A DNA stretch of 64,000 nt from Chloroflexota bacterium (GTDB lineage: Bacteria; Chloroflexota; Dehalococcoidia; Lucifugimonadales; UBA3495): contig JAPOQH010000121.1 of NCBI GenBank assembly GCA_026710825.1, positions 100,465 to 164,464 of the forward strand. Reading direction: 5' to 3'. Shown in pieces: positions 38,345-46,921 of the stretch. Under the pieces are notes generated by a model. The model was given only the letters and a program-made list of their open reading frames with translations, was not told the origin of the DNA and ran no database searches. Position 1 is the stretch's first letter. Every line of letters starts with the position of its first letter. A program made the position numbers and the translations under genes.

Positions 38345-38346
38345 TT

Positions 38347-38958
38347 ATGTCCGCTCGAACCCTGCTCGTCGCCACCCGCAACCCCGGCAAGATGCGCGAA
38401 TACCGCCAGCTTCTCGCCGATTACCCGGGCCAACTTATCTCCCTCGACGACGCCGGAGTGCCCGATGAAGTGGAGGAAACTGGTGACACCTTCCTCGCCA
38501 ACGCGATTCTCAAGGCCACCACGTACTCCCGGCTGTCCGGTTGTCTCACCATCTCCGACGACTCTGGCCTCGAAGTCCATGCCCTCGGCGGCGCACCCGG
38601 CGTCTATTCTGCCCGGTACGGCGGCGACGCGTGCGAGACCGACGGCGACCGTGTCGATCTCCTGCTCCACAATTTGTCGGACATCCCGTGGGAACGTCGC
38701 ATCGCACGGTTCCGCTGTTTCACGGCCATCGCCGATCCCCACGCCGGTGGCGAACCCAGCGCGTCCACCGTCGTCGGCTCCATCGCCGGGGTGATACAAT
38801 ACCAACCGGAGGGTGAGCACGGCTTCGGCTACGATCCGGTCTTTTACCTGCCGTCGTACGCCGCAACCATGGCGCAGCTGCCGCTGGAAGCCAAAAACCA
38901 GGTCAGCCACCGCGCCGACGCCGCACGTAAAGCTCGCCGCATCCTAGCAGCCTTATGA
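38347..38958 (+). CDS. rdgB: Non-canonical purine NTP pyrophosphatase (RdgB/HAM1)
   Basis: 203 residues. It hydrolyses dITP/XTP to protect DNA and RNA. Signature blocks are LLVATRNPGKMREY, TFLANAILKA, ISDDSGLEVHALGGAPGVYSARYGG and HGFGYDPVFYLP, with KNQVSHRADA at the end. The start ATG follows the CoA transferase stop by two bases. The stop overlaps the moaA start. Confidence 0.95.
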   Translation: MSARTLLVATRNPGKMREYRQLLADYPGQLISLDDAGVPDEVEETGDTFLANAILKATTYSRLSGCLTISDDSGLEVHALGGAPGVYSARYGGDACETDGDRVDLLLHNLSDIPWERRIARFRCFTAIADPHAGGEPSASTVVGSIAGVIQYQPEGEHGFGYDPVFYLPSYAATMAQLPLEAKNQVSHRADAARKARRILAAL

Positions 38959-39974
38959 TCACTGACCTCTTCGGCCGACCCCTCCGCGATCTTCGAATTT
39001 CGGTCACCGACCGTTGCAACTTCCGGTGTCCGTACTGTATGCCGGCTGAAATTTTCGGCGATGCTTATAAATTCCTGCCCAAAGACGAAATCCTCACCTT
39101 CGAAGAGATTTCGCGTCTGTCCCGCCTGTTCGTGGAACTCGGCGTGAACAAACTGCGCATTACCGGAGGCGAACCGCTGCTCCGCGTTGACCTTGCCGGC
39201 CTAATCGCGCAACTCGCCGCCATCCCCGGCGCAGATGACATCACGCTCACCACCAACGGCTATCTCCTCGCCCAACAGGCCCAGCAGCTTGCCGACGCCG
39301 GTCTCCACCGCATCACCGTCAGCCTGGATTCCTTGGATGATGATGTGTTCAAGCAGATGAACGGGCGCGGGTTCGGCACCCGTCGCGTTCTTGATGGCAT
39401 CAACCGCGCCGCCGACGCTGGCCTCAACCCCGTCAAGATAAACGCCGTGGTCCAGAAGGGCGTCAATGACCACACCATCGTCGATCTCGCCCGCCATTTC
39501 AAGGGCACCGGCCACATCGTGCGATTCATCGAGTACATGGACGTCGGTAACCGCAACGGATGGAAACTCGACGAGGTCGTGCCCGCCGCCGACATCATCG
39601 CTCGGATCGACGCCGAACTGCCGCTGGAACCCGCCGATCCCAACTATCTGGGAGAGGTTGCCAACCGGTGGCGCTACCGCGACGGCGACGGTGAGATCGG
39701 TGTCATCGCATCGGTTACCCAACCCTTCTGTGCCGACTGCACCAGGTCCAGGCTCTCCACCGACGGCCGTATCTATACCTGCCTTTTCGCCACCGACGGC
39801 GTCGATCTCCGCGGTCCCATGCGCGACGGCGCCACCGATTCCGAACTTGTCGAAATTATTTCGGGAGTGTGGAAAGTGCGGCAGGACCGCTACTCGGAGA
39901 TCCGCACGGAGTTCACTGACAACGAATCCGCCGGCGCTCGACCCAAGGTCGAGATGTACCAGATCGGGGGGTAA
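38955..39974 (+). CDS. moaA: GTP 3',8-cyclase (MoaA)
   Basis: 339 residues, a radical-SAM enzyme for the first step of molybdenum cofactor synthesis. The N-terminal CNFRCPYC binds the SAM cluster. The C-terminal FCADCTRSRLSTDGRIYTC binds the second cluster, and the C-terminal double Gly needed for activity is present. ATGA overlap with rdgB; moaC follows after nine bases. Confidence 0.96.
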   Translation: MITDLFGRPLRDLRISVTDRCNFRCPYCMPAEIFGDAYKFLPKDEILTFEEISRLSRLFVELGVNKLRITGGEPLLRVDLAGLIAQLAAIPGADDITLTTNGYLLAQQAQQLADAGLHRITVSLDSLDDDVFKQMNGRGFGTRRVLDGINRAADAGLNPVKINAVVQKGVNDHTIVDLARHFKGTGHIVRFIEYMDVGNRNGWKLDEVVPAADIIARIDAELPLEPADPNYLGEVANRWRYRDGDGEIGVIASVTQPFCADCTRSRLSTDGRIYTCLFATDGVDLRGPMRDGATDSELVEIISGVWKVRQDRYSEIRTEFTDNESAGARPKVEMYQIGG

Positions 39975-39983
39975 CGCTGAACC

Positions 39984-40493
39984 ATGACCAGCCCGCAAAC
40001 TGCCAAACCCTCCGACCATCTGACTCACCTTGCTGAGGACGGCAGTGCCCGCATGGTCGATGTGGGCTGGAAGCCCGTAACCGATCGCATGGCTCAGGCA
40101 ACTGGCCAGGTCGTGATGCAACCCGAGACACTCGCCCTGATCCGGGACGGGCTGATGAAAAAAGGCGACGTCCTCACCATCGCCCAGTTGGCTGGAATCA
40201 TGGGCGCCAAGCGCACCTCCGAGTTGATCCCCCTGTGCCATCCGCTGCCTCTCAACAAGGTGGATGTCGAACTCACCCTGGATGAACCTGCCAGCAGCGT
40301 GAACATCACCGCCACGGCCACCACCTCCGGCAAGACCGGCGTCGAGATGGAAGCCCTAACTGCCGTCAGCGTGGCCGCCCTCACCATCTACGATATGTGC
40401 AAGGCCGTCGACCGTGCGGTCCAAATCGACGGGGTACGCCTGCTCCGCAAAACCGGCGGTCAGTCCGGCGACGTCGACCTGACCGGTTCCTAG
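39984..40493 (+). CDS. moaC: Cyclic pyranopterin monophosphate synthase (MoaC)
   Basis: 169 residues. It acts directly after MoaA to form cPMP. Conserved segments are [32 protein letters not shown], and [26 protein letters not shown] with the active-site Lys. The operon order moaA-moaC fits. It converges with the next minus-strand gene, stops overlapping by four bases. Confidence 0.96.
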   Translation: MTSPQTAKPSDHLTHLAEDGSARMVDVGWKPVTDRMAQATGQVVMQPETLALIRDGLMKKGDVLTIAQLAGIMGAKRTSELIPLCHPLPLNKVDVELTLDEPASSVNITATATTSGKTGVEMEALTAVSVAALTIYDMCKAVDRAVQIDGVRLLRKTGGQSGDVDLTGS

Positions 40494-40867
40494 ACTCTCT
40501 GCCGCGCGGCTTCCACTGACAGCAACCGGACGGCCGAGACCAGGTACATCAGGTATTCCTCCGCTGAAACATCCTCCAGCGGCTTGAATTCCTCGACTTG
40601 GTCCACCTCCAGCACGCCAACCACGCCTGGAATCGCGGTAACGTCCAACTCGGCGATCATCCCGTCCGGCGTCACCACCACGCACCCCCGGTCGGCTCTC
40701 GGGTTCAACGCCGGCTCCAATTCCACCGCCTGTATCGTCGTCATCCCCATGAACGCCGGAAACGGATCCAGCCGCCCGCACAGGTCAGCCACCATCCTTT
40801 CCAACGCTGCCGCGGTTTCGTCCAGCAGGGTCTCCAGATCCGATCTGCCCAATTCGTTCAAACCCAA
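40490..40867 (-). CDS. Hypothetical protein, 125 residues
   Basis: TTG start at 40865-40867 with GAGG close by. Acidic and soluble, with helical ends ([21 protein letters not shown] and [16 protein letters not shown]) and a central beta-rich part ([37 protein letters not shown]). No known motif or family recognised. Codon use is like its core-region neighbours. Confidence 0.6.
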   Translation of the reverse strand: MGLNELGRSDLETLLDETAAALERMVADLCGRLDPFPAFMGMTTIQAVELEPALNPRADRGCVVVTPDGMIAELDVTAIPGVVGVLEVDQVEEFKPLEDVSAEEYLMYLVSAVRLLSVEAARQRV

Positions 40868-40909
40868 ACGACCTCACCTGCGCGGTCCACGGCCAGTACG
40901 TCCATCGGA

Positions 40910-41404
40910 TCAAACGGCCAGGCAGTGCGATCGAATCCGCTTCGCAATTTCAGCATCCTTGATCAGATTGAGCGTGGTCCTCTGGTTCACCGCGTTCAGC
41001 GACCCTTTGTCTAAGCCTGCCCTCGTAGCCACTCGATCATCCCAGCTCACCGCCCGCCAATGTTGGTGGTGCTGGCCCGTCCGGAATTGATAGTGGCCTG
41101 TTACGCGCCCAATCCGTAGTTCGCGGTCGTGCCCTCTGATGGTCCTGGGCAGAATCACGTTGTCTCCCACCCGCAATTCGAACGCGAAATCCCATAACTG
41201 TCGCGCCGCTTGTGGTCCTTCGTGCTCGCGTTCGTCTTCCAGGTATCGCCGCAACTCCCGCGTATCTTTGAAGTCCGTTACGATCCTGTCGCACCCGAAA
41301 CCCACGGTTATCAGTCCGTCGCTCAGGAATTCCTGCTCATGCTCTCCGATCCCGGATTCGCCGCCGCGTATCACCCAAACCCGCTGTTGTAACAGTGATG
41401 TCAT
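40910..41404 (-). CDS. Mrr-type N-terminal domain protein lacking the nuclease domain
   Basis: 164 residues. VWVIRGGESGIGEHEQEFL..GLITVGFG at the start, then LWDFAFELRVGDNVILPRTI...ELRIGRVTGHYQFR and HWRAVSW, match the N-terminal PUA/EVE-like domain found before Mrr restriction nuclease domains. No PD-(D/E)XK core follows, so it is a stand-alone version or a remnant. It could bind modified DNA; that is inference. It lies about 125 bp from the tRNA gene, on the opposite strand. Confidence 0.65.
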   Translation of the reverse strand: MTSLLQQRVWVIRGGESGIGEHEQEFLSDGLITVGFGCDRIVTDFKDTRELRRYLEDEREHEGPQAARQLWDFAFELRVGDNVILPRTIRGHDRELRIGRVTGHYQFRTGQHHQHWRAVSWDDRVATRAGLDKGSLNAVNQRTTLNLIKDAEIAKRIRSHCLAV

Positions 41405-41452
41405 CCGTTCCCATTTTCCTGGTTAACTAACGCTTGTTGGTCTCATCCGCAA

Positions 41453-41482
41453 TTGACAATTTCGCTGGGCCAGTCTTACCAT
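41453..41482 (+). promoter_or_regulatory. Promoter of the tRNA gene
   Basis: A perfect TTGACA at 41453-41458, 18-base spacer, TACCAT at 41477-41482 (four of six). The tRNA 5' end is at 41530, a normal leader distance. Confidence 0.55.
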
Positions 41483-41529
41483 ATTCGGACGCTCAGCAAC
41501 AACGACGACTGGTCGGGGCTGTGCAGGTT

Positions 41530-41604
41530 GGCGACGTAGCTCAGAGGCAGAGCGGGCGCTTCATAAGCGCTAGGTCGTTGGTTCGAATCCATCCGTCGCC
41601 ACCA
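41530..41604 (+). tRNA. tRNA with anticodon CAT (elongator Met, or Ile2 type)
   Basis: A full cloverleaf can be drawn. The acceptor GGCGACG pairs with CGTCGCC, the discriminator is A and CCA is encoded. The D arm is GCTC/GAGC, the anticodon stem GGCGC/GCGCT has loop TTCATAA, and the T loop is TTCGAAT with one U-U mismatch in its stem. The G1-C72 pair and the absence of three G-C pairs below the anticodon argue against an initiator. Elongator Met and lysidine-modified Ile2 cannot be separated by eye. Confidence 0.95.
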
Positions 41605-41641
41605 CTACAACGCACCCGAATAACCCTCGCTGGAAATACTT

Positions 41642-41666
41642 GGGGGCAGGTTTTGAGCCTGCCCCC
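41642..41666. terminator. Hairpin terminator between tRNA and PAC2 gene
   Basis: GGGGGCAGG and CCTGCCCCC (9 bp, perfect), loop TTTTGAG, followed by TGAATTTAT. It sits 38 bp after the tRNA and 27 bp beyond the opposite gene's stop, so it can serve both. Same palindrome family as near 2,126 and 17,360. Confidence 0.7.
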
Positions 41667-41692
41667 TGAATTTATCTATGCGTGTCCCGGTT

Positions 41693-42610
41693 CTAATTCT
41701 CGCGTTCGCCGAATTCCTCGCCCAGTTCGCTCAGGAATTGCTCGATCTCCGGAGACAGGGCCACCGCCTCACCGGCGTTTTCTTCTTCCGATTCGCTCTC
41801 GGCGCTCGCGTCTACCTCGTTCGAATCGTAGTAGTCCTCCATCTGCTTGATCAGACCCTGCAGATCCGAGTTCCTTTCCACCGCCGCGTTCAACTCGCGA
41901 TACTGTCGTTGGCCCCTCCGCACCGGCGCAAGATCCTCCGGTATTTCCGGATACACCGAGGAGAGCGCTTCGATCATCCGGGCGGTGCCGTTGAAGTCCT
42001 CGTCCAATTGAACGTATTGCGGTAGGTGCACCATGAAGTTGATGGATTCCACACCCAACCTGTCGATCCCGTCGGATACCAGGTTCATGATCGTTGTCGG
42101 ACCCTGGTAGGTGCTGCGCCTCAACTTGAGGTTGGGCACCGACCGGATCTGCTCCACTGAACCCAGCGACCCGGTAACCAGCAACGGCCGCGTGTGCGGC
42201 ACGGTGTCGTACATGGCGCCCAATCGGCAATACCGCTTCACCCCGAATTTTTCCACCACTTCCAGTATCGAATCGGTGTACATTTCGCTGTTCGCGTGCG
42301 GCTCTCGCAGATGCAAAAACAGGTAATCCGGGCCGTTCTCGGTGGTGGCGTAACGGATGATGCTGTTGGGTATCCGGACGCGCCGTTCGTTGTCAACCAG
42401 CCTCATGCTAGGCCGGTAACGAGTGAAATCGAAGAACTCCCCAGGCCGTTTGAGACGGCCCAGCTCCTTGGAGCCCAGGTACCGCTCCAGCCGGTTGAGT
42501 GTCAACGTTCCTACGCTGCCAACGTCCACCCATGGTCTGATCATGGCAAAAACGTGAGGCTCCCGCAGGTCCGGCAATGGTTCTTGGATATCAAATGCGC
42601 CGATCATCAT
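41693..42610 (-). CDS. PAC2 family protein
   Basis: 305 residues from an ATG-ATG at 42605-42610. The PAC2 (proteasome assembly chaperone-like) fold runs from FDIQEPLPDLREPHVFAM through LFLHLREPHANSEMYTDSIL and LGAMYDTVPHTRP, with GPTTIMNLV in the middle. The C-terminus is a long acidic helical tail (EVDASAESESEEENAGEA). The role in bacteria without a proteasome is unknown. It is the last gene of core-like composition before the accessory region. Confidence 0.8.
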   Translation of the reverse strand: MMIGAFDIQEPLPDLREPHVFAMIRPWVDVGSVGTLTLNRLERYLGSKELGRLKRPGEFFDFTRYRPSMRLVDNERRVRIPNSIIRYATTENGPDYLFLHLREPHANSEMYTDSILEVVEKFGVKRYCRLGAMYDTVPHTRPLLVTGSLGSVEQIRSVPNLKLRRSTYQGPTTIMNLVSDGIDRLGVESINFMVHLPQYVQLDEDFNGTARMIEALSSVYPEIPEDLAPVRRGQRQYRELNAAVERNSDLQGLIKQMEDYYDSNEVDASAESESEEENAGEAVALSPEIEQFLSELGEEFGEREN

Positions 42611-43305
42611 AATGCGACTATCTTGCCAGACCCGGCCCCGCAATTCAAGCGGCGCACCCGGTTCCACCGCCGGCAACGCACATCAGCGTCTCTCGCCGGA
42701 TCAAGCGGGCATAGTCTCGATTTCCATTCTGTCTCTCGTCTCTCCTCTCTGCCACCGTTCCCGACCCTCCGTACCGACCCGCAGCGACCTCAACGAAATT
42801 GCCGGTTTCCCACTCCACCTAACATCCTGCTTACCCGTCGCGGGCCGGTAGGTGGGAGGGTGGCACGGGCATGGAGTAGCTCAATCTGTCGCAATTGTTG
42901 TTAGACGAGAAACTTGCGAAACTCGGATTGAGCCAGAGAATATGACGGGAATCGTAGAACTGGCGCCGAAAAGCGTATACCGGAAATACGGCTACCGGAC
43001 GACGGCCGCGATGGCGGCGCATATTACGGACGGGGCGTACGATATAGAACCGCCGTCGAATATGGCGTCGAAGCACATGCCCAAGTCAGGGGTACGCGGT
43101 CCGTACAAAAGCGATCTCACAATTCACGAAATGCAAACAGCATCACGACTTAGACTTCGGCCGCTACGTTGTAGAGAACATCGCGGTTGAGGTCCATCAT
43201 AAGGACCTTGCGTAACGGCCCTCATGTGAAGGCCGTTACGTATTATGGTGTCGGAGCGGGGCAGAATTTGATTGTCCACATGCGAAAACAAGAAGGAGGT
43301 TCGAC
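42611..43305. other. Intergenic boundary stretch without a firm gene
   Basis: One weak plus-strand reading frame (42,942-43,190, starting MTGIVELAPKSVYRKYGYR) lacks a good ribosome binding site and any recognised motif. A perfect hairpin follows at 43,211-43,240. Nothing else is supported. Composition shifts from the core type to the more mixed accessory type here. Confidence 0.5.
43211..43240 (+). terminator. Hairpin, probable terminator
   Basis: CGTAACGGCC and GGCCGTTACG form a perfect 10-bp stem with loop CTCATGTGAA, followed by TATTAT. It could end a transcript from the weak frame at 42,942, or act in the leader of the HNH gene 65 bp further on. Confidence 0.5.
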
Positions 43306-43731
43306 ATGCGTGCGCACTGTTCAAGACACAGAGATGACCACGGCGACCCAGACGAATTGACGCTCGCACCTTCCCCTCCCACGTATCCACCGACCAGAAC
43401 ACAGCTCCCTGTGTTGCTGAATGCTTACGGTGCGTTCTGCCAGGGATGCGGTGGGGATTTCAGACATGACGTTCGGCTGCTGAACGTTGACCACATGTTT
43501 CCCAAATCCAGAGGTGGCACCGACGCCTGCGAAAACTTAACGTTATTATGCGGTCCGTGCAATGCGCAAAAAGGTTCCTCAATGACGCTCGCAGCGTTGC
43601 GGGTTTGGAACCGGCGCAAAGGATTCTTGGTGCCGGAGAATGAAATGAACCTCCATGCAGGTGAGCGATCGGCAGAATGGCCCGCTGATACAAGACATGA
43701 GACAAACGGACAAATGCCGCTGATGCAGTAA
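43306..43731 (+). CDS. HNH endonuclease
   Basis: 141 residues. The treble-clef HNH core is intact: zinc pairs CQGC (Cys45/48) and CGPC (Cys82/85), catalytic DH in NVDHMFPKSRGG, and the middle Asn in ACENLTLLC. AAGGAGG precedes the ATG. Small HNH nucleases like this occur in mobile elements, phages and restriction loci. No partner methylase is adjacent. Confidence 0.88.
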   Translation: MRAHCSRHRDDHGDPDELTLAPSPPTYPPTRTQLPVLLNAYGAFCQGCGGDFRHDVRLLNVDHMFPKSRGGTDACENLTLLCGPCNAQKGSSMTLAALRVWNRRKGFLVPENEMNLHAGERSAEWPADTRHETNGQMPLMQ

Positions 43732-43815
43732 GGTGTTCCTGACAAACATCGACATGCGTTGTTCATCTGAATTTTCAACACGCCTTAGCTATCCGGCATA
43801 GCAGGAGGTATTCTC

Positions 43816-44157
43816 ATGTTGCTTGATCTCAGCGGACTATACAACGGCATCATGGTGTTGCTGGGGATCATATTCGTAGGGATCACCATTTTCACCCTGT
43901 TATGGGCATTCTCGAGCGATCACGTGCGTGCTCTCCGCGCCCTGGGCGTGGGCGTGGGCATGGCGATCCTCACCGTGGTCTCGCTCGCATTGTGGTTGTG
44001 GCTGTGTTTGGATTATCTCGCTTATCGAGGGGGCGGACCCGTCGTTTGGTTGATCGGAATCATAGGGATCATCGGCTTGGGCATTTGGCTTTCGGTCATA
44101 TTCGTGCGTTGGGTTGGTCGGAAACCCGCCGCCCAAGTCGACCACGATACCATGTGA
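43816..44157 (+). CDS. Three-helix membrane protein, paralogue of the gene at 48,942
   Basis: 113 residues; helices near 12-30, 45-66 and 74-96. LLWAFSSDHVRALRALGVGVGMAI and LIGIIGIIGLGIWLSVIF align almost end to end with the minus-strand protein encoded at 48,942-49,280. GGAGG seven bases before the ATG. Function unknown; the conserved FSSD(H/R)VR loop between helices 1 and 2 is the only hydrophilic signature. Confidence 0.75.
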   Translation: MLLDLSGLYNGIMVLLGIIFVGITIFTLLWAFSSDHVRALRALGVGVGMAILTVVSLALWLWLCLDYLAYRGGGPVVWLIGIIGIIGLGIWLSVIFVRWVGRKPAAQVDHDTM

Positions 44158-44178
44158 GCGCCTATCAACCACGTTACA

Positions 44179-44200
44179 GCGTGTTGACAAGTTGAGCACG
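44179..44200 (+). repeat. Direct repeat copy R1 (divergent)
   Basis: GCGTGTTGACAAGTTGAGCA, continuing into CGATACCCGG. It shares GCGTGTTGACAA with the other copies, and its GAGCACGAT extension matches what follows copy R3. The usual TAGGG in front is missing. It is 21 bp after the stop of the three-helix protein gene. Confidence 0.55.
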
Positions 44201-44827
44201 ATACCCGGCAATCGGGTCCCTGTCTACTGTGCAAGGAGTATTCCGGAATTGTTTCCCACAGCTGGCAATTTGTGAAGACCTCTTCCTGCCAGTCGACGGA
44301 GGACACTGCATCTGGACCTTGGAAATGATCTTGTTCCGCAGGAGATTGTTACGATCAGCGCCTACGCTCCTGTCATACGTCATTTCATATATTACTTACA
44401 CCAAAATATATGTTCTCGATATAATTTGGCGGACTTTACGGTTTGTCTCGCATTGTTGCTGCCGTACTGACGGAAACCGTAGCGTCGTTCAATGATGGTG
44501 GACACGACGTGGCGCTGTCCTTTGATCGGCAACGATACGGGTCTCTTTGACATGGTGGTTTTCTGCCCATAGACTCCCCGTGCTGACAAAACGGCCCCGG
44601 TGGGCAAGACCGAGGCCGCGGCGATGGGGAAATGCGCTCCGCCATCGGACTCAATGGTAGTCCTGTGCCTCTGGCGTGTCCAGCCCCGTCGTTCGCGGCG
44701 GGGTTTTTTCGTTGGCTGTTGGCAGACCGACTCGCTTGGCGCGCAACAGAAAGCGTGTTTGCGACGGTATGCGGGAAAGGGCTGGCTACGGGTGCCAGCA
44801 ATGACGCGACATCATGGAGGTTTCGGA
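44201..44827. other. Long leader region before the S1 peptidase gene
   Basis: No convincing gene; a frame at 44,229-44,495 has no ribosome binding site or motif. An AT-rich part contains a possible promoter (TTACAC at 44,396, 18-base spacer, TATAAT at 44,420-44,425). A strong terminator-like hairpin lies at 44,684, so a short transcript of about 275 bases could be made, either a small RNA or an attenuated leader. Confidence 0.45.
44684..44709 (+). terminator. UUCG-tetraloop terminator upstream of the S1 peptidase gene
   Basis: CCCCGTCG and CGGCGGGG form an 8-bp stem (one G-U) around TTCG, directly followed by TTTTTT. This is a textbook rho-independent terminator. No protein gene lies just upstream, so it probably ends a small RNA or an attenuated leader. 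Confidence 0.85.
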
Positions 44828-45997
44828 ATGATTCAAAAGGGTTGGATGGCAATGATTGGGTTTCTGACGGTGGCTTTATTGGCGGTGGGCATGCTGGCGC
44901 TTTCGGGTGACTCTGGGTCGGGGTCTGATCCCGGCGAAGAAGTAACTGAGGATGACCGGGCGTATGCCGCTGATTACGGCGTAAGCGTGGCCGAGGCGCA
45001 GCGTCGTCTGGGATTGCAGGACGACGCCGGAGATTTGAGTGCGTCCCTGGTCGCTGATGAAGCAGCCACTTTTGGCGGCCTTTGGGTCCGGCACGAGCCG
45101 GACTTTCGTGTCGTTGTCGGATTCACGGAGGACGGTGAATCGACGATCCGGCCGCATGTTGAAGACGGACCGTTGGCTGACATTGTAGAGACGCGGACGG
45201 CAGCTGTTGCCCTCAACACGTTGGTGAACGATCAGGGAATTGCGATGAACGCCGTAAGTGGACTCGGTGTTGGCGCCGAATCCGGCATCAACGTGTTTGA
45301 GAATCGTGTGGAGCTCTACGTCTTGGATAAGGCCACCTTCGATGAAGCGTTGCAGAAAGCGAATATCGTATTGCCGGGTACGGTTCTGGTTCTGGAAGTG
45401 GCGGAGTTTAGCTCGCCTGATGTCGACATCTACGGTGGCTTGGCGCTGAGCAGGTGCACCAGTGGCTTCGGAGTGAAGGATTCGTCTGGGACCAAGGGAA
45501 TCACCACCGCGGGGCACTGTTACGATACGCTCCATTATGATGGGCTCTGGATTCCTCACCAGGAAGGGACCTTTCAAAAATCTCACGATGTGCAGTGGCA
45601 TACGGCGCCGGATTTCACGGTGAAAAACAAAATCAAGGTTGGAACCAACACTCGTTCGATTACCTCGACTAGGTCTCGGAATAGTCAATCGGTGGGCAAC
45701 TACGTTTGCAAATACGGCAAAACTACCGGCTATACGTGCGGCAACATCGTGGACAAAAATTTCCAATTTACTGATGAAAGGAGCGATTGCGATGATCCCG
45801 GGAACTGCCAATGGAAAGCTACTTGGATCAAAGTTCACAAGGATGGTGTCAACCTTTCGGAAGGTGGCGACAGTGGCGGTCCCTGGTTCTCGAAGTACAC
45901 TGCGTACGGTACTCATTCGCGTTCTTTGGGAGATGACGCGTTCTATATGGCTATCAACTACGTTGATGCCATCGACATCACGGTGCTGACGGAGTAA
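44828..45997 (+). CDS. Exported S1 family (chymotrypsin-like) serine peptidase
   Basis: 389 residues from the ATG at 44828 (GGAGG seven bases upstream). A signal peptide or anchor covers residues 7-27. A pro-region of about 170 residues follows. The peptidase domain has TAGHC (His230), HDVQWH (Asp254) and GGDSGGPWF (Ser349), the complete triad, plus paired Cys (CKYGKTTGYTC) as in streptogrisin-like enzymes. It acts outside the membrane. A lipoprotein gene follows 36 bp downstream on the same strand. Confidence 0.9.
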   Translation: MIQKGWMAMIGFLTVALLAVGMLALSGDSGSGSDPGEEVTEDDRAYAADYGVSVAEAQRRLGLQDDAGDLSASLVADEAATFGGLWVRHEPDFRVVVGFTEDGESTIRPHVEDGPLADIVETRTAAVALNTLVNDQGIAMNAVSGLGVGAESGINVFENRVELYVLDKATFDEALQKANIVLPGTVLVLEVAEFSSPDVDIYGGLALSRCTSGFGVKDSSGTKGITTAGHCYDTLHYDGLWIPHQEGTFQKSHDVQWHTAPDFTVKNKIKVGTNTRSITSTRSRNSQSVGNYVCKYGKTTGYTCGNIVDKNFQFTDERSDCDDPGNCQWKATWIKVHKDGVNLSEGGDSGGPWFSKYTAYGTHSRSLGDDAFYMAINYVDAIDITVLTE

Positions 45998-46033
45998 TCT
46001 CCTTTAGTCGACTGGGATCTCGAGGACGAATGT

Positions 46034-46921
46034 ATGTCACGCCATTGCCTGATATTTGCTGTCTTGGTCGCCGGGATGTCGGCCTGGGTGGCTTGTGGCA
46101 GTGGCTCGACATCTCCAATCTATCTCGCTCAGCACCAGCATCCGCCGCCGACGAATTGGGGAACCGATTACATCTTTGGCGAGTTGATGCTGATCGATGG
46201 TTGTCTGCGGTTGCCGTACGTGGATCCGTCTGATAGTGAGTACGCACGGGAGGGAGTTTTAATTGTCTGGCCGGCCGGTTTTCGCCTGAATCGGGATGCT
46301 GTCCCGGTGCAGGTTATCAACGGCAGTGGCTTGATCGTGGCTCGTGTTGGGGACAGTGTCCGCGTCAGCGGAGCTTGGAGCAAAGATCCCCTGCCAGACT
46401 GGTGGCCTGTCGAGTCGGTTGGATCTGGTACAAAGTGGGATGAGGTGCCCGACACGGAGACTTTGGCCCGAGAACTGCCAGTTGAGTGTCCCGGCCCGTA
46501 CTGGATAGTGGGGGATGAGGTCAGCGCCCTGGGCGTTGACGAACCTCTGGAATTGTCGGTGCCGGGTTCTACGGTCTACTTCCCAAGGCAGAAGACTGTG
46601 CGGGGCCCAAATGCGCATCCCGATGCAATTACCGAAGGCAGGTTGATTTTGGACGGTGATTGCCTGCGCCTGAAAGATGTTTCGGTGCCGCCTCCATATA
46701 GCGTCGTCGTGTGGCCGCCTGGCTTCAGTCCCCACGTCGAACTTGGGAAGGTTGAAATTCGCAATGGCGGTGGGCGCACCATTGCCAAGGTTGGAGATGA
46801 GCTAGTGCTTGGTGGTGGTGCGGGATCGCGGGGGGTGCGCAGTAGTGATGGCCGTTGCTCCTCTGGTCCCGCGTGGGTGACTGCCGACATTGAAAATGCG
46901 AGTGCGGGCTCGCCCGACTGA
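46034..46921 (+). CDS. Probable lipoprotein with two repeats of an unknown beta domain
   Basis: 295 residues. The signal peptide ends at Cys21 (SAWVAC), so lipidation is likely although the -3 residue is atypical. Two homologous parts: about 49-163 (GELMLIDGCLRL, VLIVWPAGF, VARVGDSVRVSG, CPGPYWIV) and about 201-285 (GRLILDGDCLRL, SVVVWPPGF, AKVGDELVLGG, CSSGPAWV). The W-P-x-GF and VGD turns suggest a small beta barrel. Probably co-expressed with the S1 peptidase. Confidence 0.75.
   Translation: MSRHCLIFAVLVAGMSAWVACGSGSTSPIYLAQHQHPPPTNWGTDYIFGELMLIDGCLRLPYVDPSDSEYAREGVLIVWPAGFRLNRDAVPVQVINGSGLIVARVGDSVRVSGAWSKDPLPDWWPVESVGSGTKWDEVPDTETLARELPVECPGPYWIVGDEVSALGVDEPLELSVPGSTVYFPRQKTVRGPNAHPDAITEGRLILDGDCLRLKDVSVPPPYSVVVWPPGFSPHVELGKVEIRNGGGRTIAKVGDELVLGGGAGSRGVRSSDGRCSSGPAWVTADIENASAGSPD

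Noticed and set aside
42942..43190. Possible 82-codon gene starting MTGIVELAPK
   Set aside because: Weak ribosome binding site, no recognised family, and the end turns Arg-rich; left as uncertain in the intergenic note.
43732..43752. Possible eighth, strongly diverged repeat copy after the HNH gene
   Set aside because: GGTGTTCCTGACAAACATC shares only scattered positions with the core and lacks TAGGG; chance similarity cannot be excluded.
44229..44495. 88-codon plus-strand frame
   Set aside because: No ribosome binding site, no motif, and it spans a promoter-like AT-rich part; more likely noncoding.
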